A stretch of DNA of 64,000 bases from DATKEJ01 sp963768715 (GTDB taxonomy: Bacteria; Bacteroidota; Rhodothermia; Rhodothermales; DATKEJ01). The stretch covers positions 1-64,000 of the forward strand of contig CAVYJC010000002.1 of NCBI GenBank assembly GCA_963768715.1, read 5' to 3'. Position 1 is the first letter of the stretch; each line of letters starts with the position of its first letter. Made by a program: the position numbers and the translations under genes. The notes below the pieces were generated by a model that ran no database searches, was not told the DNA's origin, and worked only from the letters and a program-made list of their open reading frames with translations. Positions 55,384 through 63,308 of this stretch are shown piece after piece.

Positions 55384-56378
55384 CAGGGTACTTCGATCGC
55401 GTCGAGTATGCGCTGGACGAGCATTTCGCTGGTCACGTCTTCGGCTTCGGCCTCATACGTCACGATAATCCGGTGCCGCAACACGTCCATAACGATCGAA
55501 CGAACGTCTTCGGGCGTCACGTATGCACGATGGTGCAGAAAGGCGTGCGCGCGTGACGCGAGGTTCAGATTGATGCTGGCTCGCGGCGAGGCGCCGAACT
55601 CGATGAGCGGCTCGAGACCGTGCAGGCGGTAGCGACTCGGGTCGCGTGTCGCAAGAATCAGATCGACGATGTACTCCTCGACACGTTCATCGATATACAG
55701 GGAGTTGATCGTACTCCTTGCGCTAAGGATCTGGTCGCCCGTGACAACGGGGCGCACGGACGGCTTCTCACCGGTCCTCGCCATCAGCCGCATGATCTCC
55801 AACTCTTCGTCTCTCGAAGGATAGTCGACTTTGATTTTGAGCATGAACCGGTCGATTTGGGCCTCGGGCAAGGGGTAGGTGCCCTCGTGTTCGATCGGGT
55901 TCTGCGTCGCGAGAACAACAAACGGTTCGGAAAGCGGGAACGTCGTGTCGCCGATCGTGACCTGACGTTCCTGCATTGATTCAAGGAGTGCGCTCTGAAC
56001 TTTTGCCGGAGAACGGTTGATCTCGTCTGCCAGAATGATGTTCGAAAAGATCGGACCCTTCTTGATCGTGAAATCGCCTGCCTGCTGGTTGTAGACGAGC
56101 GTACCTACGAGGTCCGCCGGGAGCAGATCAGGCGTGAACTGGATGCGCTGAAAACCACAGCTTATAGCCTTCGCGAGGGAGCTCACGGCGAGCGTCTTAG
56201 CCAGGCCGGGGACCCCTTCGAGTAATACGTGTCCATCGGCGAGCAGGCAGATGAGCAGCCGCTCGATCATGTACTGCTGACCGATAACAACCCGACCTAT
56301 CTCGGTTCGGAGATCTTCCACAAATGCGCTGTCGCGCGCCAGACGCTCATTTACTGCAGCAATATCAAATTCGCTCAT
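55383..56378 (-). CDS. MoxR-family AAA+ ATPase
   Basis: A 331-aa AAA+ chaperone-like ATPase with Walker A GVPGLAKT, Walker B ILADEINRSP, sensor NP (ATQNPIEHEGTYPLPEAQIDRF) and the lid domain. MoxR proteins usually assist VWA proteins or metalloenzymes, but no VWA gene follows here. Its stop overlaps the glyoxalase start. It lies 74 bp after fmt on the same strand. Confidence 0.92.
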   Translation of the reverse strand: MSEFDIAAVNERLARDSAFVEDLRTEIGRVVIGQQYMIERLLICLLADGHVLLEGVPGLAKTLAVSSLAKAISCGFQRIQFTPDLLPADLVGTLVYNQQAGDFTIKKGPIFSNIILADEINRSPAKVQSALLESMQERQVTIGDTTFPLSEPFVVLATQNPIEHEGTYPLPEAQIDRFMLKIKVDYPSRDEELEIMRLMARTGEKPSVRPVVTGDQILSARSTINSLYIDERVEEYIVDLILATRDPSRYRLHGLEPLIEFGASPRASINLNLASRAHAFLHHRAYVTPEDVRSIVMDVLRHRIIVTYEAEAEDVTSEMLVQRILDAIEVP

Positions 56379-56452
56379 GCGCTACCTAACAGGGGTTGAA
56401 TAGAACAAGCATGGTGGCAATTGGCGCCGCGCCGAAGATAGGTCAAATCCGT

Positions 56453-57376
56453 CTATTCGAGACGATCACCGGTTACAAGGCGATAGCCGTTTACGAAGTC
56501 CTCAGCAGAAAGCTTCGCCTTTCCCTCTCTTTGGATCTCATCGACCAGAATAGTGCCCTTACCACAGGCAATTTCGATCTCTTTTGTCACGGAAACGACG
56601 GTACCTGGGGCTGCAGACGCCGCCGGTCGTCCCACACGGGTTCGAAGGATTTTCATCAGGACTTCTCCGTGCATCGTCCAGGCTCCCGGCATTGGAGACA
56701 GACCGCGGATCTGATTGTGAACGGTTTCGGCCTTCTCGTCCCACCTGATGCGCGCGTCCTCCTTGGATATTTTCGGAGCCGGTGTGGCCAAACGATCGTC
56801 CTGTTCCAGCGCAATGGCCGTACCGGCTTGAATACGGGTCACGGTTTCCAGCACGGCCTCGGCGCCCAGCATCATGAGCCGATCATGCAGCGAACCTGCA
56901 GTTTCGTTCGGGCCAACGGGAATCTCTTTTCGCAAAATCACGTTCCCGGTATCGACTTTCTCCTTGAGGAAGAACGTGGTCACACCGGTCCGCGTCGCGC
57001 CGGCCATCAGGGCTCGCTGTATCGGGGCCGCGCCCCGGAAGGCCGGGAGGAGTGAAGCGTGCAGGTTGAATGCGCCGAGCCGAGCCGCTCCAAAGACCGC
57101 AGGTGGAAGAATTCGAAAGGCAACGACGACGATGAGGTCGGGTTGCAGCGCGGCAACGTCGGCGGCGAACGCGGGATCCTTGACGGACTCCGGCTGCATC
57201 ACCGGGATTCCGTGCTCCGCAGCGATTTTCTTTACTGGGGTGGGAGACCATTTCCGACCCCGTCCGCGCGGCCGATCCGGTCCAGTGACGACGCAAACGG
57301 GTTTGAAGTCGTTCGCGATCAGGGTCTCAAGAGACGGCACGGCGAAATCGGGCGTGCCCATGTATATGATGCGCAT
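56453..57376 (-). CDS. fmt: Methionyl-tRNA formyltransferase
   Basis: Formylates initiator Met-tRNA using 10-formyl-THF. It is 307 aa with N-terminal RIIYMGTPDFAVPSLETLI, the formyl-transfer region NLHASLLPAFRGAAPIQRAL (HxSLLPxxRG) and KVDTGNVI, and a C-terminal OB-like domain. def is not adjacent. Neighbours are GWxTD upstream and moxR downstream. Confidence 0.96.
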   Translation of the reverse strand: MRIIYMGTPDFAVPSLETLIANDFKPVCVVTGPDRPRGRGRKWSPTPVKKIAAEHGIPVMQPESVKDPAFAADVAALQPDLIVVVAFRILPPAVFGAARLGAFNLHASLLPAFRGAAPIQRALMAGATRTGVTTFFLKEKVDTGNVILRKEIPVGPNETAGSLHDRLMMLGAEAVLETVTRIQAGTAIALEQDDRLATPAPKISKEDARIRWDEKAETVHNQIRGLSPMPGAWTMHGEVLMKILRTRVGRPAASAAPGTVVSVTKEIEIACGKGTILVDEIQREGKAKLSAEDFVNGYRLVTGDRLE

Positions 57377-57446
57377 CCTGTCGGTTCAACCTTGCTGATC
57401 GACATACCGTCGAAAGATACGAGCGATCCATCTGCCGGGCGCTACG

Positions 57447-58799
57447 TCAGCGGATGCGCGTGCGCTCGTCCCAGATCGGAACCAGAAGCTGGTAGTCTCC
57501 GACGCCGGTCTTATCGACAAAAATGAATCGCCGGCCGAACGAATTGTAGGTCCATACCTCGTAAGGTTTGGATGCTCCGAACGAGTAGGAGTGGCGGGTG
57601 ATATAGTCGGGCTCGCCATAGAGGACGAATACCTGGCCGCGATCCGTCTGCCAGCCTTTGTCGAAGTTCCCATACTCGCGATTCGCGTGTGCGATGCGAT
57701 AGTAGTACTCCTCCATGCGCTCATTGCGCTCGGTGATCGGGGTGGGATCGCGTTTCTTCCAGAACGAAAGGAAGCGGCGCGCTCTTTCCGAATCGGAGTC
57801 GGCGCTCTTGATCCAGTCCAGTTCCTTGCCTTTGGCGATGTAGGCCAGTTGCTCGACCGCCTGGTTCACGTCACGGATCTGATCATCAAGGCCCATCCAC
57901 CGAACGGAAACCAACTTGTCGACCGAGTCGATGGCAGTCCCACTCTGGTCACTCAGCTTCACGCGAACGGTGAAATCGCCAACCTTGAAGTCCTCAAGCG
58001 GAATGGCGAGCGTCGCGGGATTACGGCCCTTGGCGAGCGGCAGCACGTCGAGTGCCTCGAAGGAGACGTCGCTGTCGGTCAGTTCGTTTCCCTTATCCAG
58101 ACCAAGCAGCGACTTCACACTCGGCTTGGCCAACTTCTTCATCTTGAATACGGAATACGAGACCCGGGCCTTCATCGGTTGTCGCGCCAGGATCTCGTAG
58201 TAGAGGCTGAAGTTACCGCGATCATTGTCGATCACATTGGCCACGTTCGGGACGATCGTACGGCTGGAGAGGTCGTATGAATCAGCCAGCAGCACGTCGC
58301 TCAGAGCTGCCGGTTTGTCGAACGAACGGACCTTCACCGGCAGCTTCTGGAGAAATGACGTGCTCGCAAAATCATCCTCGAGCTGCACCTCAAGTACGTA
58401 GGTACCGGGAGTAAGGTCGGAAATACTGTGCGTGGTGTAATCGAAGGTGGATTCGAGCGTCTCGTGGTACTCTGTGACGGCGGGAACGTCCCGCTCCCAG
58501 ATCCGACTGGCGACGACGCCCTGCTGATTGCCCTTCTCGTCGACAGAATAGAGCTCGGCCAGAACGGTGTATTTGGCGTTGAACTTGCCGCCCTGAGATA
58601 TAAATTGAAGACTCGAGTAGGGAACTCGGGTATAAACGTCGAGGCGGCCTTCGATTGAGGACGCAACGGGCATTGTGACTGCATCCAGTTCAAAGGCTGG
58701 AAGCGATTGCCCTGAAAGCGTTCGTGCCGAGAGAGCAAGACAAAATGCAGCCGTAACTCCAGCCCAGCGCCAAATGTCTGTGCAGCGTGCCTTCATCAC
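57447..58799 (-). CDS. GWxTD domain-containing exported protein
   Basis: A 450-aa protein with a signal peptide (about 1-30). Beta-rich repeats occupy about 30-330, and a C-terminal GWxTD domain reads NFDKGWQTDRGQVFVLYGEPDYI. This domain is common in Rhodothermia, Ignavibacteria, Acidobacteriota and related phyla, usually in exported proteins of unknown function. ATG 58799 or 58796 are both possible. Confidence 0.88.
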   Translation of the reverse strand: MMKARCTDIWRWAGVTAAFCLALSARTLSGQSLPAFELDAVTMPVASSIEGRLDVYTRVPYSSLQFISQGGKFNAKYTVLAELYSVDEKGNQQGVVASRIWERDVPAVTEYHETLESTFDYTTHSISDLTPGTYVLEVQLEDDFASTSFLQKLPVKVRSFDKPAALSDVLLADSYDLSSRTIVPNVANVIDNDRGNFSLYYEILARQPMKARVSYSVFKMKKLAKPSVKSLLGLDKGNELTDSDVSFEALDVLPLAKGRNPATLAIPLEDFKVGDFTVRVKLSDQSGTAIDSVDKLVSVRWMGLDDQIRDVNQAVEQLAYIAKGKELDWIKSADSDSERARRFLSFWKKRDPTPITERNERMEEYYYRIAHANREYGNFDKGWQTDRGQVFVLYGEPDYITRHSYSFGASKPYEVWTYNSFGRRFIFVDKTGVGDYQLLVPIWDERTRIR

Positions 58800-58832
58800 T
58801 TCACTCCGGTGGATTGACGTTGCGGTTGGCGT

Positions 58833-59063
58833 TCAAGGGAACGGCCTTCCGCGCAACGTACGCGATGCATGCGAGTTGTCGAACGTCCAGAAGGTGTCAT
58901 CCGTTTCACGATAACCCGTATCTATTGGTTCGTCAAATTTCGCTGATTCACCGGCCAAATTCGAGAAGTTGCTGGTGTACTCCCATAATCCATGCTCGAA
59001 CGGTCGGTTCTCGTGCCTGAATGGGTAGTAGTTGGCGGCAGGAAATTGGGGGGAATGTTCCAC
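58833..59063 (-). CDS. Possible small protein, 76 aa
   Basis: A reading frame from GTG with many aromatic and acidic residues (YYPFRHENRPFEHGLWEYTSN) and no stop between ftsY and the GWxTD gene. There is no membrane span or recognised motif, and no convincing ribosome site (CTGCACAG upstream). The composition is more protein-like than shadow ORFs. Treat it as tentative; otherwise the 284-bp gap is a promoter or spacer region. Confidence 0.3.
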   Translation of the reverse strand: MEHSPQFPAANYYPFRHENRPFEHGLWEYTSNFSNLAGESAKFDEPIDTGYRETDDTFWTFDNSHASRTLRGRPFP

Positions 59064-59083
59064 CTGTGCAGGACAACGAGGCG

Positions 59084-60028
59084 TTAAGCGAAAAGAGCGT
59101 CTACAAATGCATGTCGATCAAACACTTGGAGATCGTCTATGCCTTCGCCGACACCCAGGTATTTTACCGGAATCTTGAACTCGTTTGAAATGCAAATAAT
59201 AATACCTCCCTTGGCGGTACCGTCGACCTTTGTCAGAACGAGACCCGTCACGTCGACGCTCTTCGTGAACTCCTGCGCCTGACGCAATGCATTTTGACCG
59301 ACCGACGCATCGAGAACGAGCAGCACCTCATGCGGGGCGCCGGAGACCTGCCGGTCCATCACGCGCTTGATTTTGGCCAGTTCGTCCATCAAGCCGCCTT
59401 TTGTGTGGAGCCGGCCCGCCGTGTCGATAATGACTACGTCGGCGCCCCGGTTTACGGCTGCAGCAAGTGTATCGAACGCCACGGCGGCGGGATCCGCTCC
59501 GTGACCTTGCTTGATCAACGGAACCCCGGCCCGGGCAGCCCAAATCTGGAGTTGTTCGGTGGCAGCCGCGCGGAACGTGTCGGCGGCGCCGAGAACGACG
59601 TTCGCCCCTTCTTCCTTGAATCGGTGCGCCATCTTACCGATCGTCGTCGTCTTTCCGACGCCGTTGACGCCAACCACCATGATGACGTGTGGTTTGTGCG
59701 TCGGGTCGTAGTCGACGGGTAGATCGGTGCGGTGATCGTCGAGCAGTGCGGCAATCTCCTCACGCATGATGGCATTCAGCTCGTCGGACGAGACGTATTT
59801 GTCGCGGGCGACGCGCGCTTGGAGTCGCTCGATGATGTCCACCGTCGTTTGAACCCCGACATCACTGGTGACGAGAACCTCTTCGAGATTGTCGAGAACT
59901 TCGTCGTCGACCCGATCCTTCCCGCGAACCAATGCGTTGAGCTTGCCAAAAAAGCTCGAGCGCGTCTTTTCCAGTCCAGCCTCGAGCTTCTCCTGGTCCT
60001 TCTTCCCAAAACGATCGAATATGCCCAT
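59084..60028 (-). CDS. ftsY: Signal recognition particle receptor FtsY
   Basis: GTPase receptor of the SRP targeting pathway at the inner membrane; 314 aa without the long acidic A-domain found in E. coli. It has NG-domain motifs: G1 GVNGVGKTT (120-128), DTAGR (202-206) and TKVDG (266-270). A TTG codon one position upstream abuts pgsA, but ATG 60028 is the likely start. Confidence 0.96.
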   Translation of the reverse strand: MGIFDRFGKKDQEKLEAGLEKTRSSFFGKLNALVRGKDRVDDEVLDNLEEVLVTSDVGVQTTVDIIERLQARVARDKYVSSDELNAIMREEIAALLDDHRTDLPVDYDPTHKPHVIMVVGVNGVGKTTTIGKMAHRFKEEGANVVLGAADTFRAAATEQLQIWAARAGVPLIKQGHGADPAAVAFDTLAAAVNRGADVVIIDTAGRLHTKGGLMDELAKIKRVMDRQVSGAPHEVLLVLDASVGQNALRQAQEFTKSVDVTGLVLTKVDGTAKGGIIICISNEFKIPVKYLGVGEGIDDLQVFDRHAFVDALFA

Positions 60029-60031
60029 CAA

Positions 60032-60679
60032 TTATCGGTCGGTTTCTTTCATATGCTCGATCTCACTCGGATCTTCGTCATCGAACTCGACGCGGTAACC
60101 TCGCAGCACCGAGACGAAATGGACGAAATAGTCCACGAATGAGTACAGAAGGAGCGTCGTCGTAATCCATAGGCATGCATTCATGACCTCCGGATCGGCT
60201 ACCATTATGGCTGCCAAGACTGTGACGCCGACGGCGCCCGTGGCCGTCTTCCCGCTCATTCGACTCATGAAGATCGACCCGGTGCGCCGGGAAAGGACCG
60301 ACCACCCCAGACCCGTCAAAATGTCGCGGCCGACCATCATCAGCACGAACCACCATGGAATGGCTCGAGTCGCAACCAAAGCAAGGACCGTAAATCCAGC
60401 CGCGATTTTGTCCGCCAGAGGATCGAGCACCTTACCCCAGTCTGAAACGGTTTTCGACCACCGTGCCAGCTTCCCGTCGAACCAGTCTGTCGCGATTGCG
60501 ATGACGACGATCAGCAAGAGCACCGGGTCCACCGGGTCACCGGGATTCCGACGCAGGATCATGTACACCACGGGGACGACCAGAAGAAGTCGAACGATGC
60601 TGAGAACATTCGAAATCGTCCAGAACTTCCCCAAATGCGGGAATCCAAACCTTCCTACCGGTGGCGCCGAATCGGGCAT
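60032..60679 (-). CDS. pgsA: CDP-alcohol phosphatidyltransferase (PgsA-like)
   Basis: Multi-span inner-membrane protein, 215 aa. The complete CDP-alcohol signature is DWFDGKLARWSKTVSDWG followed by KVLDPLAD (residues about 65-90). Predicted product: phosphatidylglycerophosphate. The family also covers other head groups, so the exact alcohol is inferred. The 25-residue C-terminal tail is acidic. Translation is probably coupled to ftsY (stop and start 3 bp apart). Divergent from the glycosyltransferase. Confidence 0.85.
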   Translation of the reverse strand: MPDSAPPVGRFGFPHLGKFWTISNVLSIVRLLLVVPVVYMILRRNPGDPVDPVLLLIVVIAIATDWFDGKLARWSKTVSDWGKVLDPLADKIAAGFTVLALVATRAIPWWFVLMMVGRDILTGLGWSVLSRRTGSIFMSRMSGKTATGAVGVTVLAAIMVADPEVMNACLWITTTLLLYSFVDYFVHFVSVLRGYRVEFDDEDPSEIEHMKETDR

Positions 60680-60770
60680 ATTGAGTGGATGAATCTCCGT
60701 AAAATCGAAGGCAAAAAAGATACGTAACCGGGCCGTGTTTAGTTTTCTTCAAACGACGAGATAGGAGGCC

Positions 60771-61847
60771 GTGCTAACACTTATTGCACTCTTCACAGCC
60801 GCTGCGGGCGTTCAACTTGTCTGCTGGATCGTCGTCGGGATAGGCTCACATCGCTGTCTGTGGCGTCGGAACTGGCCCGACATGGCGTTGCGGCGGCCGA
60901 TTTCAGTGGTCGTTGCCGTTCACAATGGAGCCGAGTCATTACCCCGGCTATTCGACGCCTTGAAAGATCAGACGGCAGGGGGCGACGAGATCGTCGTTAT
61001 CGACGACCACTCGATTGACGGCACGGCCGGCGTCGTCGATGCGGCCGTGGAGAAGTACCCCATTATCCGCCTGATATCCTCCAGGGGAACTGGAAAGAAG
61101 TCGGCCCTGACCGAGGGTATTGCGGCGGCGACAAACGAGACGCTCGCACTGACGGATGCCGACTGCATCCCCGGGCCGAACTGGCTTGCCGAGATCCGAC
61201 GCATCCACGAGGAGGAGGACGAATGCATCGTTGTCGGATACGGGCCGTATCTCGCAAGGGCTGATTATTTGAGCAGCCTCATCCGCTACGAGACGCTGCA
61301 CACGGCGGTTCTCTTCATCGCAGCGCTCGCGCTTGGCCGGCCCTACATGGCCGTCGGCCGCAATCTCAGCTACAGGAAAGAGACGTTTCATCGCCTCGGC
61401 GGATTCGACGATACGCTGGATCTTCTCAGTGGTGACGACGATCTCTTCGTTCAGTCTGCCGCCGCACGCGGCGTTCGTGTTCGCTTCATGTCCCGTCCAT
61501 CGGCATTCTCTTACAGCGAGGCGCCTTCGAGCGTGGCAGCATGGCTGAAGCAGAAACGCCGCCATTTGAGTGCGAGCCGCCGGTACCGTCTTCTCCCGAA
61601 AGTCAGCCTCTTCGTCTACCATGCATCGGCCCTTCTGTGCTGGCTTGCACCGCTTGCCGTCGGTTGGATGGGAGTAGCGTGCCTGCTCTGCCGACTGGTC
61701 CCCGGCCAGATTGTCTTGTCGTATGCCGGCTCAGCACTCCGCGAAAAGAACCTGGCGGCATGGTTTGTCCCTCTCGACCTCACCTATCAGATATACCTGA
61801 TCGTCGTAGCGCCGATTGCCTGGTTAAGGCCACCGCGAGAATGGTAG
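60771..61847 (+). CDS. Family 2 membrane glycosyltransferase
   Basis: A 358-aa GT2 enzyme anchored by an N-terminal span (about 2-22) and C-terminal hydrophobic segments (about 280-350). It has the nucleotide-sugar motifs VVVAVHNGAESLPRLFDAL, VVIDDHSIDGTA and TDADCIP (DxD) and an acceptor-region GDDDLFVQSAAARG with KQKRRHLSASRRY (QxxRW-like). Probably adds sugars to a lipid or envelope glycan. Start is GTG after a GGAGG site. The stop codon overlaps the first heptamer of the following array. Confidence 0.88.
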   Translation: MLTLIALFTAAAGVQLVCWIVVGIGSHRCLWRRNWPDMALRRPISVVVAVHNGAESLPRLFDALKDQTAGGDEIVVIDDHSIDGTAGVVDAAVEKYPIIRLISSRGTGKKSALTEGIAAATNETLALTDADCIPGPNWLAEIRRIHEEEDECIVVGYGPYLARADYLSSLIRYETLHTAVLFIAALALGRPYMAVGRNLSYRKETFHRLGGFDDTLDLLSGDDDLFVQSAAARGVRVRFMSRPSAFSYSEAPSSVAAWLKQKRRHLSASRRYRLLPKVSLFVYHASALLCWLAPLAVGWMGVACLLCRLVPGQIVLSYAGSALREKNLAAWFVPLDLTYQIYLIVVAPIAWLRPPREW

Positions 61848-61866
61848 GTTCCAGGTTCCAGGTTCC
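61846..61866 (+). repeat. Heptamer array (AGGTTCC x3), left
   Basis: Three exact AGGTTCC units start inside the stop codon of the glycosyltransferase gene. Two more loose copies (AGGTTCC, AGGTCCT) follow at 61933-61946. A related array in the opposite orientation is at 62145-62172, so the group brackets a gene remnant. The DNA between 61867 and 61932 shows nothing else. Confidence 0.8.
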
Positions 61867-61960
61867 AAGCTTGGCCCGAACGGACGAGGCAAATCTCCTA
61901 AGGTTCAGCCTCCGACTAGATCGAGTTCGGAGAGGTTCCAGGTCCTACATGCGTGGCGGG

Positions 61961-62131
61961 CTATGTCGTTGGCCTGTAGTTTCGCAGGTAGCGGATTAAG
62001 GCCCCTATCTTGAATCGGAGTACTCGACAGGTTTCGTAGGAAGCGTCGAACTGCTCCTGAGAGACATATTCCTGACTTCTGGCGATGTAGAGCCGTGACT
62101 GGACCTCAGCCGTCGAACTACGTGCAATTTG
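61961..62131 (-). pseudogene. Remnant of four-helix-bundle (23S rRNA intervening-sequence family) gene
   Basis: The last 57 or so codons of this frame read like the C-terminus of the four-helix-bundle/S23 ribosomal family: SSTAEVQSRLYIARSQEYVS, then LIRYLRNY. The N-terminal 70 or so residues expected (LxVWxxA...FPxxEx.. and AEGxGR) are absent, and only 50 bp remain before ispG. I interpret it as a truncated copy. It is flanked by heptamer arrays of opposite orientation (61846-61946 and 62145-62172). The longer frame up to 62452 is antisense to ispG. Confidence 0.5.
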
Positions 62132-62144
62132 ACCGCCACGACAT

Positions 62145-62172
62145 AACCTGGAATCCGGAACCCCGAACCAGG
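62145..62172 (-). repeat. Heptamer array (reverse complement of GGTTCCN), right
   Basis: AACCTGG, AATCCGG, AACCCCG, AACCAGG run in phase on the plus strand. On the minus strand they read as GGTTCCR-like units, i.e. the same family as the AGGTTCC array at 61846 but inverted. It ends 9 bp before the ispG stop codon. Confidence 0.6.
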
Positions 62173-62181
62173 AAAGGAACC

Positions 62182-63246
62182 TCACTCCCACTCTTCGATC
62201 GCCTCCAACACCGCCTGGACGATTCCGTCTTCCGGTATCGTCTTGACGATCTTGCCGCGTTTGAAGAGATGCGCGCGACCGCGTCCGCAAGCCACGCCGA
62301 GATCGGCGCCTGCCGCCTCGCCCGGGCCGTTTACAGCGCAACCCATGAGCGCCACGTTCAGATTCTTCTCGAAATTGCGGGCCTTGACGGCGTCTTCCAC
62401 TTCCTGGGCGATCTTGAAGAGATCGACGGCCAGGCGTCCGCAGGTTGGACATGCAATGATGTTGACACCGGGACGACCGAGGCGGAGGGCTTTGAGGATG
62501 TCATGTCCCGCTTCGACCTCTCGAACGGAGTCGGCCGTGAGGCTGACTCGGATCGTATCGCCGATACCGTCGGCCAGAAGGGAGCCAATGCCGATGGCGC
62601 TCTTAATGGTGCCGGTTCCCAACGTGCCCGCTTCCGTCACCCCTAGATGCAGCGGGAAGTCGGTGCGCTCGGCCAACAAGCGATAGGCCCGCGTCATGAA
62701 GTACACGTCGGAGTGCTTCACAGAAATCACGATGTCTTCGAAAGAAGAGCGGGCACAGATCTCAACATGCCGCATGGCACTGTCGTACAGTGCCTCGGGT
62801 TGTGGGTAGCCGTACTTGTCCAGAATGTCTTTCTCGAGCGAGCCGGAGTTGACGCCGATACGAATCGGAACGCCCTTCTCCTTCGCGGCGAGAAGCACTT
62901 CCTCCTCCCATTCCGGCTTACCGATGTTTCCCGGGTTAATCCGAACCTTCGCCACGCCCGCTTCCAGCGCCTTGAGAGCGTACTGGTGATTAAAGTGGAT
63001 GTCGGCAACGATCGGGACGGTAGACCCGGCCACAATCTCGCCTAGCGCGTCGGCATCCTCCGGTCGTGGGACCGCAACGCGGACGATATCAGCGCCCGCA
63101 TCGGCCAGCCGCTGAATCTCGGCGAGACACTTCTCGACCTCAAATGTCTTGCCGACTGTCATGGACTGGACAGAGATCGGGGCGCCGCCGCCGATCTGCA
63201 CGGGTCCAACGTGAACGGCACGGGAGGCTCTACGGTATCGTTCCAT
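62182..63246 (-). CDS. ispG: (E)-4-hydroxy-3-methylbut-2-enyl-diphosphate synthase IspG
   Basis: [4Fe-4S] enzyme of the MEP isoprenoid pathway, 354 aa, bacterial short form. It has a TIM-barrel start (GGGAPISVQSMTVGKT) and the cluster Cys C266, C269, C303 (ACPTCGR and MGCAVNGPGEA). It lacks the extra A* domain of the chloroplast and Chlamydia/Bacteroidetes long form, which is notable for an FCB genome. It appears monocistronic and is transcribed toward the gene remnant. Confidence 0.95.
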   Translation of the reverse strand: MERYRRASRAVHVGPVQIGGGAPISVQSMTVGKTFEVEKCLAEIQRLADAGADIVRVAVPRPEDADALGEIVAGSTVPIVADIHFNHQYALKALEAGVAKVRINPGNIGKPEWEEEVLLAAKEKGVPIRIGVNSGSLEKDILDKYGYPQPEALYDSAMRHVEICARSSFEDIVISVKHSDVYFMTRAYRLLAERTDFPLHLGVTEAGTLGTGTIKSAIGIGSLLADGIGDTIRVSLTADSVREVEAGHDILKALRLGRPGVNIIACPTCGRLAVDLFKIAQEVEDAVKARNFEKNLNVALMGCAVNGPGEAAGADLGVACGRGRAHLFKRGKIVKTIPEDGIVQAVLEAIEEWE

Positions 63247-63308
63247 GGTGGGATTTATGCTTCAGGAAACCACGCCATCTAACCCTCTGCCGTAGCTGCG
63301 GTTTCTAT

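Noticed and set aside
61961..62452. Full 163-aa minus-strand ORF as an intact gene
   Set aside because: Its first two thirds are antisense to ispG; only the last 57 or so codons resemble a protein family, so it is reported as a remnant.
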